From Phanerochaete sordida (taxonomy: Eukaryota > Basidiomycota > Agaricomycetes > Polyporales > Phanerochaetaceae), in the NCBI GenBank assembly GCA_019973155.2, contig BPQB01000024.1, positions 372,001-436,000 of the forward strand: a stretch of DNA of 64,000 nucleotides, read 5' to 3'. Made by a program: the position numbers and the translations under genes. Of the stretch, positions 34,547 through 47,362 are shown one piece after another. The notes under the pieces were generated by a model, which had not been told where the DNA came from, did not search any database, and saw only the letters and a program-made list of their open reading frames with translations. Numbering within the stretch: position 1 is the first letter of the stretch; each line of letters begins with the position of its first letter.

Positions 34547-36610
34547 ATGCACGAGTATTTCTGGTTGATATATTCCCTCGTCGGCCTCGCCACACTGGCT
34601 TATCTTCAGCGGTGGCTCTGGCCAGACCGCCAGCAGGTAAATTACATCTCGCGGCGATTGTGGCGCACGCCGTCCTGAAGGGTCCGTTCCTACCCCGAAG
34701 CTCAAGCACATCCCGGCCGTCGGTTCAACAGCGCCTATACTATCCTATTGGGGTGCCATCCGATGGCTTTCGCATGGAACAGAAATCACGCAGGAGGGTT
34801 ACAGGAAGGTGCGACACCTGTGCAGCATGATTCGCCCGCCGCGCCCTGATCGGTCGTGTGACTCTTTTTCACAGTTCAAGGGGCACCCATTCAAAGTTGC
34901 GAACTTCAATCGCTGGCTAGTGCTTGTCTCAGGCCCCCAGTTGATTGACGACATCCGGAAGGCGTCAGACCACGAGCTTTCTTTCGATGAAGCCGCGTGG
35001 GAGGTGCGGCCCACCCGCCACTCCACGCGACGCGCGCTCACCGTTTCTCTGTCTTCGCTGCAGACTCTCGAGGTGCAGTACACAGTAGGGCCCAGCGTTG
35101 CAGGGAACAGCTACCATGTCCCGATCGTGCGGGGTCAGCTTACCAGGAACCTTCCGTTTCTATTTGATGACCTGCGCGACGAGATCGCCAAGGCCTTCCA
35201 CGATCAGGTTCCACTTGCCGACGGTACGTCTCGCTATCTTATCTGAGTTGGGCAATGGTCCGACGCCACCACGGCCTCTAGATTGGACACCCGTCCTCGC
35301 CCATCCTGCGGTCATGCAGGTCGTCGCGAGGGCCACGAACAGGGCGTTCGTCGGCGCCCCGAAATGTGCGTCCCCGCGCATGCCCCGAAAGCGTAAAATT
35401 GACCGCTGAGCGCCACTAGGCAGGGACCCAGACTGGCTGGACCTCTCGATCCAGTTCACGTCTGACCTGATACTCGGCGCACACATTATCCACCAGTTCC
35501 CGCGCTTCCTCAAACCGTGAGTGCCTGAGTCGCGCAATGCGCACGCACGCGCCGACCGACGCTGACGGTTGCTAGGCTCGCGGCGAGGCTCTTCACACGG
35601 GTGCCCGCGGCCATCCGGCGGGGCCGCAGGCACCTCGAGAGGACCATCGAGTACCGCAAGAAGTGCCTGGAGCAGTACGGAGATAGCTGGCCAGATAAAC
35701 CCGTAAGTCCGGTGCCTCTGTACCTGATGTCTTGCTTAGAGTATCCCGTCCCGCCAGAATGACCTGATCAGCTGGCTGCTCGACGAAGCCGAGGGCGACG
35801 AGCGCACAGTGCAGAACCTTGTCACGCGTATTTTGGCTCTTGAGTTTGCTGCGATCCATACCACCAGTAATGTTCGTGATGCTCGTTTCGCCCTTAGCGC
35901 CGCTGCTCATTCTTTCCAGAGTTTTGTACATGCTCTATACCACTTAGCGGCCCACCCGGAGTGGGCCAAGGATCTGCGCGAGGAGATTGAACCGGTCGCG
36001 AAGCGGGAAGGCTGGTCAAAGGCATCGCTGGACAAGATGCACCGGCTCGACAGCTTCCTGAAGGAGTGCCAGCGGTACTACGCGATCGGCGGCGGTACGT
36101 CTCTCCCCGCGCCGCCCGCTCTATCTGCTCACACCCTGCGCAGTGACCATGGTCCGGCGGGCAATGAAGGACTTTACGTTCTCCGACGGGACGGTTGTGC
36201 CCGAAGGGACGTTCGTCGGTGTTGCCGTGCTGGCCACGCAGCACGACCCAGAGTACTACGAGGACCCTGATACGTTCAGGCCCTGGCGTTTCTCGGAGCT
36301 GCGCGAGGACGACGACGAGTCGGGCAGGCACCTGATGGTCAGCACCGGCCTCGAGTACTTCCCCTTCGGGCACGGCCGCCATGCATGGTGTGTCCATTCC
36401 CCGCCGCCCCTGGAGCGTTATCTGACAGGTGGATCTAGCCCGGGACGGTTCTTCGCGGCGGCCCAGCTGAAGCTGATACTGGCACACATCGTCCTGCACT
36501 ACGACATCAAGGCCGAGAACGAGGGTGTCGTCCCGCCCGTGCTGCAGTTTGGGCAGAATATCGCACCGAACATGAAGGCGAAGGTGCTCTTCAGAAAGCG
36601 CCAGCCATGA
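34547..36610 (+). CDS. Cytochrome P450 (ent-kaurene-oxidase-like family)
   Basis: About ten exons. The protein starts MHEYFWLIYSLVGLATLAYL, an ER membrane anchor. Then come IPAVGSTAPILSYWGAIRWL, the I-helix region LALEFAAIHTTS, the K-helix ExxR as KECQR, the PERF-like region FRPWRFSEL, and the heme loop FGHGRHA|CPGRFFAA, whose Cys codon is split TG|C by an intron (about 36388-36438). The tail ends KVLFRKRQP. FAAIHTTS instead of the usual AGxDT and the overall pattern match fungal P450s named ent-kaurene oxidase-like by similarity. Such enzymes hydroxylate terpenoids or xenobiotics with a P450 reductase. The substrate cannot be deduced, and no terpene synthase is next door. One intron after HTTSN uses a weak GTTCGT donor. 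Confidence 0.88.
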
Positions 36611-36996
36611 CCGTCTCCTATACCTCTGCCGATACCCCCACTGGCATTATATCTGCTTCATATCCTACACACGGATTATATTGTGTGCACGTAGAGTGTT
36701 GTAAATCACCGTTTGTCTTGCTGTTAATGTAGTACTGTGACCCCCGATCTCGCAAGCACAGGAGTGTTTCCGCTTTTGCGGTGCTCGGGTGACGCGACGC
36801 GGCGCTCACGACGTAGCACTTGAATTCCGTTTCAGCACGGCTTCATATGTGCCGGCACCCACACCCATGGGATTCCTCAACTCCAGCTCGCGCACTGTCA
36901 TTTGCAGACGAGCCCCAGGCAGACGAGCAACACACAAGGCTGAGTGTGGCTAGATATTTGACCGCGACTCCTCGTGTAGCAGGAGCGGCACTGACC
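36611..36996. promoter_or_regulatory. P450 3' flank and D-lactate dehydrogenase promoter
   Basis: The frame of the next gene is open upstream to an ATG at 36847, so part of this stretch may be coding for a mitochondrial leader. Otherwise nothing is recognised. Confidence 0.35.
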
Positions 36997-38993
36997 ATGC
37001 CAGACACCGCTTTCATGTCAATCATTGAGCACGCGCCCCGGGCCCCTCTCGCGGGAACGAAGCTCCAGCTGAACAGAACTTATGGCTCGCCGGAGGACTA
37101 CGCGAAGGCCATCGAAGAGCTCCGCGCGGCCTTCCCCGCCGAGGACGTCTCGACCGATCCCGCGGTTCTCGAGGTGCACGGCCGGCTCCAGAACTACACG
37201 AAGAGTAGGTGTCCAACGCACGCGTTTCGGCTGTCGGCTCGCTGAGGCCAGCTAGGCTTCCCGCATAGCGTTGTCGTCGTGCCGCGTTCTACGGAAGACG
37301 TCGTGCGGATCGTAAATATTTCGCGCGAGTATCGGATGCCGATTGTCGCGTACGGCGGCGCGACCAGCGTCGAGGGGCATTTCTTCGGCGTGAGTCCAGC
37401 CTGGAGATCCTTATCTTGACAGTGTTTTGACACTGTTCCAGACAGATGCGAAGGGGATATGCGTGGACATGGCCGCGATGAATAAAGTCCTCGAAATCCA
37501 CGGTATATTTTGTCTCAGGTCAACAATGGACTAGAGCGCTGACATTGGACTGCAGAAGCGGACTCTGACCTGGTCTGCCAGCCCGGTGCCAAATGGACAG
37601 ACATCAACGCGATGCTCAAAGAGAAGGGTATCCCGTTGTTCTTCCCGGTAACTAACGCGTGCGAAGCGGCCATGGCAACATGCTAACAGCTGTGGGTAGC
37701 TGGATCCTGGAATAGGTGCCAGCATCGGAGGTATGATTTCCACCGGATGTTCGGGCAGTGAGTAGCTCCGTGTTGTCATCAGCCTGCGGAGAATGTTAGA
37801 CGTCTTAACAGCCAATGCCGTGAAGTACGGCACAGCCAAGGGAGAGTGGTTCCTCAACGCGGTGCGGCCTTCCCACCTACGCGCGCCATGACGAGCCCCT
37901 GACGCGCCCACCAGACCGTCGTCCTGCCCTCGGGCGAGGTCATCAAGACGCGGCGGCGCTCGCGCAAGTGCTCCGCGGGCTTCGACACGCTGCGGCTCTT
38001 CCTCGGCGCAGAGGGCACGCTCGGGCTCGTGACGGAGGCGACGCTGCGCCTCGCGCCGCTGCTGCCGACGCGCGTCGCGGTCGTGCAGTTCCCGTCCGTC
38101 GCGCACGCCGTGCGCGCATCGACGGCCGCGCTGAACCTCGGCGTGAACCTCCGTGCGCCGTCCCCCTCTTCGCCTCCGCGCGCCGCGCTGACGCCACGCA
38201 GAGTGCATCGAGCTCCTCGACGCGCTGTCGATGCGCGCGCTGAACGCGTACAACACGGGCGGCACGCGTGCGTGGCCCGAGCGCGACAGCCTCTTCATCA
38301 AGATCCAGGGCGCGACGCCGGTCTTCATCGACGAGAGCGCGCGCATCCTGCGTGATGTCGCGGAGCGGCACGGCGGGACGGGCTTCGAGTTCGCGAGGAC
38401 GGAGGCCGAGGCCGAGGAGCTCTGGAGCGCGCGCAAGAACGCGATGCATGCCGGCTACGCGATGTTCCCCGGAGCGCAGGCCTTTGGGACGGACGTCTGG
38501 TTAGAATCGTCGCCCACGCTGAAGATGCTTGCTCACCGGCTGCTAAGTGTTCCAGTGTCGCGCTTGCCTGAACTGGTGACAACCATACAGAAGGACGTCG
38601 CTGCGGCAGGACTGAACGCGCCGATGATTGGTCATGTAGGAGACGGTCAGCGTGGTTTCACTCGCTCATCGCGTTGGCTGACTTCGCGCAGGGAACTTGC
38701 ATGCGATAGTCATCTACCGTGATGAGGAGGAAGAGAAGGCCGCACGGAGCCTCGTCGCTAGCATGGTCAAGCACGCGCTCGACCTGGACGGCACATGCAC
38801 GGGCGAGCACGGTGTCGGCCTAGGCAAGAAGAAGTTCCTGGTTGAAGAGCTGGGGGAGAGTACCGTGGAGTTGATGAAGCACATCAAGCAGTCCGTCGAC
38901 CCCCTGAACCTGTTCAACCCTGGCAAGGTGCGTTGTCGCACGGGAAACACTCCCAAGCGAGCTTACCTTTCTCTGCAGCTGTACCCGGACTAG
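36997..38993 (+). CDS. DLD1: FAD-dependent D-lactate dehydrogenase (cytochrome type)
   Basis: Multi-exon gene. The FAD-binding part has [20 protein letters not shown], the Gly-rich [38 protein letters not shown] and [10 protein letters not shown]. The oxidase C-terminal part has [35 protein letters not shown] and the signature [15 protein letters not shown], ending LFNPGK|LYPD. These match yeast Dld1, which oxidises D-lactate to pyruvate and passes electrons to cytochrome c at the inner mitochondrial membrane (EC 1.1.2.4). The start is uncertain: ATG at 36997 gives a short leader, while ATG at 36847 would add about 50 residues that may target mitochondria. The exon joint GTDV-C-VPVSRL uses a Cys codon split TG|T. 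The gene looks intact. Confidence 0.88.
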
Positions 38994-39052
38994 GGAAGCG
39001 TAAAGCGAAACAATACCCATGTATTAAACCCAATGTACATGGTAGTGTGACA

Positions 39053-41191
39053 TCACGCGTCCACAAGCTTGAGGATCGCGACCGACTCGACGTGCGCAGT
39101 CTGCGGGAAGAGGTCGAACCCGCGGACGCTCGTGAGCACGTACTTCTTGCCCTGCATAACCTGCGCGCTGCGGCGGAGGATCATGCCGACGTCGCGCGCC
39201 TGCGTGTGCACGTTGCACGACACGTACGCGACGGTGCCGCACGCGAAGCGGACGAGCTGGTCGATGAACTTCGCGTCGCTGCCCTTGCGCGGCGGGTCGA
39301 TGATGAGCGCGGTCTCCGCGCGCGGGAAGTCCGCGACGGTGTCGAAGATGCGCGCCGCGTCGCCGGCCATGAACGCGACCTTGTCCGCGGGGAGCCCGTT
39401 GCGCGCCGCGTTCGCCTCCGCGGCGCGGATCGCGTCCGCGCTGAGCTCGATCCCGCGCACGCGCGCAAAGTGCGGCGCGAGCACGATCGCGAAGAGCCCG
39501 CTCCCGCAGTACGCGTCGACGAGGTGCGTCGGCGCGGCCTCCGCGAAGATCGCGTCGCGCACGTACGACGTCAGCGGGACGAGCACCGAGTTGTTGTTCT
39601 GGAAGAAGTTGCCCGCGGTGTACTCAAAGAGCATGTCGCCGACGCGCTCGCGAATCGTCCCGTTGTGGTCCGTCACGCAGATTTTCGTCTCCTCCATCCG
39701 CTCGGCCCATTGCTTAGATGATGCAGATTCGCTTCCGAGCGATTCTCGGAGGAGCAGGGAAACACCGTTGGGGTACGTGGAGATGTTTCTGTCGAGTGTT
39801 AGCACGTGGACTAAACCCCGAGAATGTCGGAGCGTACTTAACGACGTCCTCCCTGATTCGAGGCAATGCTTCGTTGAGAACTGGTGTGGCGATGGGGCAA
39901 TCCTACACAAGTTGACCAATGACCGCAGGTGAGTGAACTGGACAGCGACTTACCTCGATGTCTATGGCGGACCTCGTTCCAATTTTGTTGAAGCCTATCC
40001 GCAACCAGTCCGGCTTCCCGCCGTCCGCCGGCAAGCCGTGTTTCTTAATTAAGGGTTTCGGGTTCGCAAAGTGTGGTGTAATCTTCGTGCGATAACCGTA
40101 CTGCAGGGGAGAGCCAATGGTAGGCTGAACCTCAGGTACCTCAGAGTCAGGAAGCCCTTGCAGGAGACGTCAGACGAGACATGGGCGTTGGTTCGTTCAG
40201 AGTGACTGACCTGACAGTGTTTTATAAGCCTTGACAACAACGTTTCGCTTGAAATCCAGCTGAGTCTCGTACGACAGCATCTAGTACAGATGAATTAGAT
40301 TCGGCCGAGCGCGCACAGAATGCGCACGCACCTGATATTGACAGCCTCCGCATTGGGTGAAATACTTGCATTTCACTCTACTGTCGTCCCGCAATTCAGG
40401 ATTTGGCGTGATGATCTCGATGAGGTCTGCCCGAGAGTAGAAGAAGCCCTGAGAATATACTTTTGCCCTGAAGACCTCTCCTGGAAGCGCGAACGGAGTG
40501 ACGACGACCCATGGCGGATACGGTGCTGGCGCGACAGCCAAGGATTCACCTGTGTGCGCAACGCTTTAGACGCGGTAGAGATCTTCGGTAGTATAAACGT
40601 CGCTGCGCGCCGCAAAGGAGAGTCGTACACACCTATTGACGACATGGCCGACACGGTTAGCTCGAGCTCTGTGTACTGCGGCAAAGGCGACACGCATCTC
40701 GCGGTGCCTTCCTCCGCGGCTTTGACGGCCTCGGCGCCGAGCAGCTCCTTGGCCTCGAGAAACAGGATGTGCTCTGTCGAGTAGGGCTCGGGCATTGACA
40801 GAACGCCCTTGGCCATCGCTCTGCGCGCCATCTTACGCGCAGCTTTCTTGCTCGGCCTTTTGGAGTCTAGTGATTCTGCCCATCCGTCCGCCTCGCCCTC
40901 TTCCGGCGGAAGCACCATCGCCTCCACGGGTGCGTCGAGCTGTGCCGGCGCGGCATTTGCGCCTTCTAGCTCGACCTCCAAGCGCGGTTTCTTGTCGACG
41001 TGGCGTGTCTCAGCGTCGTCGGGCGTTGATGGCCTGCTGGAGGGCATTTTGGGGAGGGTACCGCGTACGTAGTCTGCGAGGAAGCCTGTGCGGATGACAG
41101 GCTGAGGACGTCTGTGTTTGCTTGACGAGTGTGCAAGTCGACGTTGGAGAAGGGTCTGAGCACAGCGAGGAAGGAGGGATAGCCGCAGCAT
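39053..41191 (-). CDS. TRM2: tRNA (uracil-5-)-methyltransferase Trm2
   Basis: The start MLRLSLLPRCAQTLLQRRLA (41191) is basic and hydrophobic and may be a mitochondrial leader; a second in-frame Met lies at 41049. Next come a Lys-rich linker (SKKAARKMARRAMAKG), a TRAM-like region (PPWVVVTPFALPGEVFRAKV) and a Cys cluster (CKYFTQCGGCQYQ). The Rossmann methyltransferase domain has VDAYCGSGLFAIVLAP, GIELSADAIRAAEANAARNG, IIDPPRKGSDAKF and the catalytic Cys in VAYVSCNVHTQARD. This matches Trm2/TrmA enzymes, which make 5-methyluridine at position 54 of the tRNA T-loop using S-adenosylmethionine. The gene is tail-to-tail with the D-lactate dehydrogenase gene (59 bases apart) and head-to-head with the CNNM gene. 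Confidence 0.9.
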
Positions 41192-41540
41192 GCGCGGAGG
41201 TCGAGCGAGCAGGCCTCTGGGCAGAGCGGGATGAAATTTCGGAGCGGCGGCCGCGTGGGCAGCGCCCAATGAGCGAAAAGTCATTTGCCGCGGGCGGGCG
41301 CATCAAAGTGATCCGCCTGTGATCCTGTTTCGGAAGCCGCACTCGGCCGACCTTGGCCCACGTGGCGCGCTCGAGCATTTATGACGGACCCGCAGTGGCT
41401 GGGGCCGCCTCCAAGGCTCGAACGGCCGCCACCCTGCCCTGCTCCGTCTGCCCCTGCCGAGCGCGAGCCTGCCTCCTGCCTCCACGACCGTCGCGTCGTC
41501 GTCCTCCGCGTCGTCCTCCGCGCTGCCCCCTGTTCGCGAT
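41192..41540. promoter_or_regulatory. Divergent promoter of TRM2 and CNNM-like gene
   Basis: 349 bases between two opposed start codons. It must carry both promoters. No TATA-like box is evident, in line with housekeeping genes. Confidence 0.45.
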
Positions 41541-44020
41541 ATGCTCGTCCCCATCATCAACCTCGCAAAGCAGGTCTACCCCGTCGTGCTCAAGGTCAAT
41601 GGCACCGTCGGCCACCAAAAAGAAAAGGGCCTTCCGCCCGGCTCGTCCGAGTTCTGGTGGAAGATAGCCATCAGTTCTGTCTTCGTTCTCCTCGGAGGTC
41701 TCTTCGCGGGGTGCGCACACAGCTTCGCCAGTTTTTGATCCAGGACTGACAGTCCGCAGCCTGACCCTCGGCCTCATGGGCCTTGATGAGCTGCACCTCC
41801 GCGTCCTGTCTACGTCTTCCGATGACCCGCTTGAACGGGCGAACGCCGCGAAAGGTACGAGGCAGCAAATCATCATCAAACCGTCGCGCACGTTCTGACA
41901 TTCCACGCGTCAGTCTTGCGCCTCCTTAACAAAGGCCGCCATTGGGTCCTCGTGGTGCGTACCCATCCCTTTTCCTGACGGACATGTATCTCACCGCAGC
42001 TTCAGGTGCTCCTCCTGGGCAATGTTGTATGTCCTCCTCCGCACAGTATCCGGCCAACAGCACAGCTCAGTCTACTCCCAGATCGTTAATGAAAGTTTAC
42101 CCATCTTCCTCGATGATGCCGTGCGTCGCGTGCACTTCTCCGTCGCAGCCGACAATTCTCACCTCGTCCCTAGCTCGGTGGCGGCATTCCCGCCATCGTC
42201 ATGTCTACTGCGGCCATCGTAGTCTTCGGGTGCGTGGACCACAGAATTCGAGCATACAACCATGTCTAATCCGTCACTGCGACCATTTTACAGAGAGTGA
42301 GTCCTACGTTTTGCTCATGAGCTTGCCGCGTCTTCTGGACAAGCCCGCGAGGACGCGATCCTCCGGCGCGTCGGTGTCAGGCGAAACACACCCCCATCGG
42401 CACAGTGCCCAATACCGCTCAGTCACGACCCAACATGGCGTGACTCTTGCGATATTTCCAGCTCTTGCCGGGCTTCCGGAGCCGAGGGTAGAAGCGGTCT
42501 GCCAGGTCTTGCCGTCCTGAAATTTGCGGGCTGGACCTCCTAGACGCCTGAACGGCCGACGGCTCAGGCTCTGCGGGCTTTCCTGTCCAGTTGACATACC
42601 GTTCGCAGTCGTCCGTACTCACGCTGATCACGAATGCTTGTAGAATCATCCCACAGGCCGTCAGCGTACGCTACGGTCTTTCCATCGGTGCGACCTGTGC
42701 GCCCATAGTGCTTGGCATGATGTACATATTCGGTGCGCCTTCTTTCTATTCCTGCCTCGGCAGCTGTTCACGGCCCTGCCAGCACCTATCGCTTGGCCTA
42801 TCGCCAAGCTGCTCGACTACGTTCTGGGCAAGAGCGAGACTCACACGTACAAGAAGGCCGAGCTGAAGTGAGTATATGCGCGCCTCGCGCACTCGTCGTC
42901 TGACCTCTTGTGCGCCAGGTCGTTCCTTCAGTTCCACCGCCAGGGTGAAGAGCCGCTAAGGGACGATGAGATCAGCATTCTCAACGGTGTCCTCGAGCTC
43001 AGCAAAAAGAGCGTCGTCGACCTCATGACTCCTATGAAGGTATGTGGCCTGCGTCTCCTGGCGTGCGCCTTTCTGAATCTGCTGCTTCCGCCAGGACGTC
43101 GTCACGATCAGCGCCGACACGATCCTCGACCGCGAAGCCGTCACCAGTTTGTGAGCGTCCCTGTCTCGCGCCGTCTGCACCTCTGACGTCCGCCCCGCGC
43201 AGGCTGCTGAGCGGCTACTCACGCATCCCCGTGCACGTTCCGGGCAAGCCGGGCGCGTTCGTCGGCCTGCTCCTCGTCAAAAAGGTGTGTGGCGTCCGAT
43301 CGCACGCACGCGCGCCACTGACCCCACGCACGGTCGCCAGCTCTCCATCTATGACCCGTCGCAGGCGCTCCCCGTGTCCAAGTTCCCGCTCTCGATCCTC
43401 CCCGAGGCCGCCCCGACGATCAACTGCTTCCAGGCGCTCGACTACTTGTGAGTGTGCTGTCGGCCGCCGTGCGCCGCTGCTGACGCACTGCACCAGCCAG
43501 ACCGGCCGCGCGCATCTGCTGCTGATCAGCAACACCCCCGGCAAGGAGGGGGGCGCCATCGGCGTCATCACTTTGGAAGGCACGTCCGAGGTACCTAACC
43601 ACGCGACGTTGGCTAACGACGTCCGCAGACATCATCGAGGAGATCATCTCAGAAGAGATCGTCGACGAGACCGACCGCTACGAGGACAACCAGAGCAAGA
43701 AGCGTGCCCGGCGCCTGCGCGACGCCACGGTCATGCGGGGGTACGCGCACTCCTCTCCTCCTCGTCCCCACCACCCTGACGCATCCACCAGCATCGTCGA
43801 GTACCACACGAGCCGCGCGAACTCGTACGACGGCGAGCGCACGCCGCTCCTGCGCGGCCAGCGCGCGGACGGCGAGGGCGCGCCGCCGCCCTCGGAGCCG
43901 ATGAGCTTCCGCGACCTCGAGAGCGTGGCCAGCCCGCGCGCGAACGGCAGCGTCGCGGCGCGCAGCGCGTACGGCTCGACGGAGGTCTTCGTGCAGTCGC
44001 CGCGCTCGAACGCGCCGTAA
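41541..44020 (+). CDS. CNNM/Mam3-like DUF21-CBS membrane protein
   Basis: Many short exons encode MLVPIINLAKQVYPVVLKVN, then the CNNM transmembrane (DUF21) block: FWWKIAISSVFVLLGGLFAG, LTLGLMGLDELHLRVLS, VLLLGNVIVNESLPIFLDDA, GIPAIVMSTAAIVVFG and IIPQAVSVRYGLSIGAT. A pair of CBS domains follows (VVDLMTPMKDVVTI, GYSRIPVHVPGKPGAFVGLL, LLLISNTPGKEGGAIGVIT, LEDIIEEIISEEIVDETDRY). The tail is Ser/Arg-rich. Yeast Mam3 and animal CNNM proteins act in Mg, Mn or Zn homeostasis at the vacuole or plasma membrane. Length and motif order are complete. The introns are many and partly very short, so details of the DUF21 exons may shift by a few codons. Confidence 0.85.
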
Positions 44021-44390
44021 CGCGCGTCGACGCCACGCGCTGCTGCCCCTCCCAAGGACGCTCTGCCTCCGTTAATGCCCGCGCGCGGGCGGTTTCGTAT
44101 GGACTCGGTTTCCCCGCATAGAGGAAGGTCTCGTTCGTCGTCGTCCACTGGTTCACTCGTCACGGTCTCCCCTACTACTCTACTCGCACGACCTTCATGA
44201 TTTCCCCGATTCTCCCTTCTTGACAACCTTTGCGCTTCGCGAAAACGACCCAGCACATTTGTACAGTATCTGGTGCCACGACAAATTTTTGTATGTCTTC
44301 ACGCATGTTCTTGGTCCATTCGATATATTTGGTGTTTACTTTGAGGGTGTACGCGCGCACGAGGGGTGCTAGCTACGGACGCATCCGCTC
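44021..44390. terminator. Converging 3' ends of CNNM-like and ChaC genes
   Basis: The two flanking genes end towards each other here, so both polyadenylation regions must lie in this stretch. No coding signature is present. Confidence 0.35.
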
Positions 44391-45580
44391 TCAGTTCTGG
44401 TGGGCATCGCCGTGCTCTGCATCGAGCCTGCGGCACCTCGTCTAAGTCCGAGTGAGCACACGTGGAGGGTGAGCGAGAGCAAAGCGCACCTCGAGAGCGT
44501 ACAAGTGCGAGTCGTGAGACTCGGGCGCGAGCTTTCGCACAGCAGCAGAGAGCTCGTATAGATAGTCCTTGCCGCCCCGTCAGCAGCTCGAGTCAAGGTA
44601 GTAAGCGAAGAAGGGTTACCTTGTTACGCCCAGACGGCCCGACGGATTGCCATATTCGCTCGGCGAGCTGGTCTATTGGCTCGGAGCCGACTGTGCGGAA
44701 ATGTGAGTGAGCCGCTATCGGTCCCTTGTTATTGGGCGGAAGACGCACTGAAGGACGGGTTCTCCGGGAGGCCGACGTAAGTCTGCTCCAAGTAAGAGTG
44801 CGAACAGAACGCACTGGCGATGCGGGACCTACGAAGCAGTTCGCCGCGACGACGACCTCGCGGCCGTCCTCGATGCCCCAGACATCGATCTCTTCAATCG
44901 TGTAACCGTCCTTTTCTCTGTAGTCTGCAGCGAGCCAATGTCAGTACACGCATCCTGCAATTGGAGCAGGAGCAGACCTAGGTAGTCGCGGACCTCCGAC
45001 TCGTACTGCGGGTCGATCGTGTACGCGATCCCTGTGCCAGCAAGATAAGCTCAGAGCGAGCCCGCGAAGAGTGCTGCGGAGCATACCCCATACGACGTCT
45101 TCGTCCGGAAACGCGTCCTGCGGGTCGGACCGGTCAGTACGGAGCGCAGCGGACAGCTGTCCGCGGCAGCGGGGCACTGGCACTGACCGAGCCCGAGAAC
45201 ACGTCCCAGTCCGCCTTGTGAACCAGGGTCACGACGCGGCCGGGGTTCTGCACATGCAACTCGCAGGTTAGATGTTTCCTTGGCAAAGCCGTGGTGGCGC
45301 GGTGTGTGTACCTCCGGCGTGCCACGATGGTCGTGCGATTTCTGCGCGAACCGGCGGACGTAGCCCTTCAGGAAGCCAGGAACTGGTGGTGTGTGAGGAT
45401 CAGAGTCACTGCGGCGAGCGACCCACAGCTCACCTTGCCGGATGACATGTGGCGGTGGCTGAGCGCAGGGCACATATGTTAAGCTCTGCCTTGCGATGAC
45501 CTCAGCCGCGGTGCGCTCACCTTGAAGATGAGCGAGCCGTAGCCGAACACCGTGTAGGGCTTCTTCTCCTCGATGGTCAT
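44391..45580 (-). CDS. ChaC-type glutathione gamma-glutamylcyclotransferase
   Basis: Small exons on the minus strand encode MTIEEKKPYTVFGYGSLIFK (45580), PPPHVIRQV, PGFLKGYVRRFAQKSHDHRG, TPE|NPGRVVTLVHKADWDVFSGS, DAFPDEDVVWG, IAYTIDPQYESEVRDYL, DYREKDGYTIEEIDVWGIED, TYVGLPENPSF and a C-terminal helix region DYLYELSAAVRKLAPESHDS, ending DAHQN before the stop at 44391-44393. YGSL and DYREKDGY are hallmarks of ChaC proteins, which cleave cytosolic glutathione to 5-oxoproline and Cys-Gly (EC 4.3.2.7). The catalytic Glu lies in the DYREKDGY region. About nine exons, all in frame. The last exon is less certain. Confidence 0.85.
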
Positions 45581-46164
45581 GTCTACGTCTGCGTCTAGTC
45601 GGGAGGGTCAGCAGCGTGGTGGGTGTTCCCGTGAAAGATGTGTGCAGGACGCCTTCGGACTCAAAGGCCCAGCCACACGCGCTCGTCTCCGGCCGCACTC
45701 TCGCGCATTCTCTCAGCAGCACGACATATCGCGCAAACGGCTCGCGCAGCGGCGGGCGAGGACAGCCGTGAATAAGCAAGTTGGGAGCTGCGCTGGGTGA
45801 ACGCAGACGCAGAGGTCGCCCGCCGGGGAAAGCGCAGGCAGGGCTGGCCCGTGCGCGGGCGCTGGGGGTATATAAGGCGGCCCTCGCGCAGGCTGGGTTC
45901 CCCATTCTTGTGCTCGGGCACGTACTGTCGCCAGTGAGGTCTTTACCGAGGCACAGTCTTTTGCTGATTGCAAATTACACATCCGAACACGTCTGTTGGC
46001 TTTGGCCTTCAGCAATTTTTGGACAACCTTCGCCGTCCCGTGTCGTGTGGCGGATATAGATGCTCTGGACAATATACATTTTTGCAGTATACGCGCGGTG
46101 GCAGTGTGCTCAGGAAATCTATTGGATTGCGATGGATATATACAAGCATGCTGGTCCAAGCAGC
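45581..46164. promoter_or_regulatory. ChaC promoter and 3' flank of the dehydrogenase gene
   Basis: A TATA-like stretch (GGGGGTATATAAGGCGG) at about 45865-45881 points to the plus strand, where I find no gene, so its meaning is unclear. No coding signal. Confidence 0.35.
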
Positions 46165-47362
46165 CTAAGTTGCAGGGGTGAAATTGTACTTTTTGCGACT
46201 GAATACCTCGATTACGGAAGGGACTATCCAGTAGAAGAGGTGTCCGAGCCGCACAAACCACCAGGGCAGGAAGACTTCTTTCTCGCCATAATCCAATGCC
46301 TTGATAATCCGCTGGGCGACGTAGTCTCGCTTGAGGCCATGTTTGTTCGGAGACGATTCTCGAACTGGGCCTGCATCAACAGCTGACGCGCGGAAGTCGC
46401 CTTCGACGGTTGCAGGCATGACATTCGTAAATTTAATCTTCGGGTGCTCGATGGCCAGCGACTGAAAGAGTATGAGTGACGCAGCCTTGCTGGCGCAGTA
46501 GAGCGACCGCGTGGGGGCAGGGATGATGGCAGCGGCACTTGAGATCAGCGCCACGGATGGGCTGCGAGATGTCGACTCCAGCAGCGGTATCTGCCAATCG
46601 CGTATGAGGAGAATGCGGACTGAGGTTAGGTATCTGTGGCGCACCAACGACACTGCTGACAACAGAGGTCCCGTAAAGTTGCCCTTCATCGCGGCGTCGG
46701 ACACTTCCCGGATGCGTCGGATGCCAGTAAGCGAGACATCTTCGCCTGGACGCTCCACGCCCGCAACCTCGAGGAGAGGCCGCAGGGAAGAGACCCCAGC
46801 GCATATGATCACCGTGTCCACGCCGCCCCACACTGCGAAAGATGTCAGAGGCGGGCACACGATCGAAGGCGACGAAATGCACCTGATCGCAGGAGGCCGA
46901 CGGTGTGGATAGCATCCTCAGGGGCCGTCAGGTCGGCCTGCACAGCAAATATAGCGTCGTTCTGCGCGACGTGCGAGGCTGGGAGGATGGACGACCTCTC
47001 GATGCTGGGGTCGCGCAGGATGCAGCATTCTGTCTTGACCTCTGCGAGAAGCTCTGCTCTGCGGCCGACTACACACACCCTAGCTCCCCGCTTCGCATAC
47101 TGTTGCGCAAGGACCCTGCCAATCCCACTGTTGAATGTAAAACGCGACGGTGTGAGAACGGTCTTATGAAGACGACTTCCTTATCGTACCTCGTGGCCCC
47201 CAGGATTACCACTCTCTCCTGATGCTTAGGCAACACCGACAAACGTTTTGGGTTCCATCGACGTCTGAGGGCGAGTACCGTGACTACGAGGGCTATCAGC
47301 AGCCCGGAGTATTTGGAAGCAGTGAGGGTAGAGAGCGATAGTGGAGGAGTTGAGAGGAGCAT
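46165..47362 (-). CDS. Membrane-anchored short-chain dehydrogenase/reductase
   Basis: The start MLLSTPPLSLSTLTASKYS (47362) leads to one membrane segment (GLLIALVVTVLALRR). The Rossmann fold begins VVILGATS|GIGRVLAQQYAKRG and continues ARVCVVGRR and VQADLTAPEDA. The NAG-type position reads ICAGVS. The active site is ALISSAAAIIPAPTRSLYCA with the catalytic Ser and the Tyr of YCASK. The end has PWWFVRLGHLFYWIVPSVIE and a basic YNFTPAT tail. This layout resembles DHRS7-like or 11-beta-type dehydrogenases of the ER membrane, which use NADP(H) on lipophilic substrates. The substrate is unknown. Introns join in frame. It is head-to-head with MET2 over 177 bases. Confidence 0.82.
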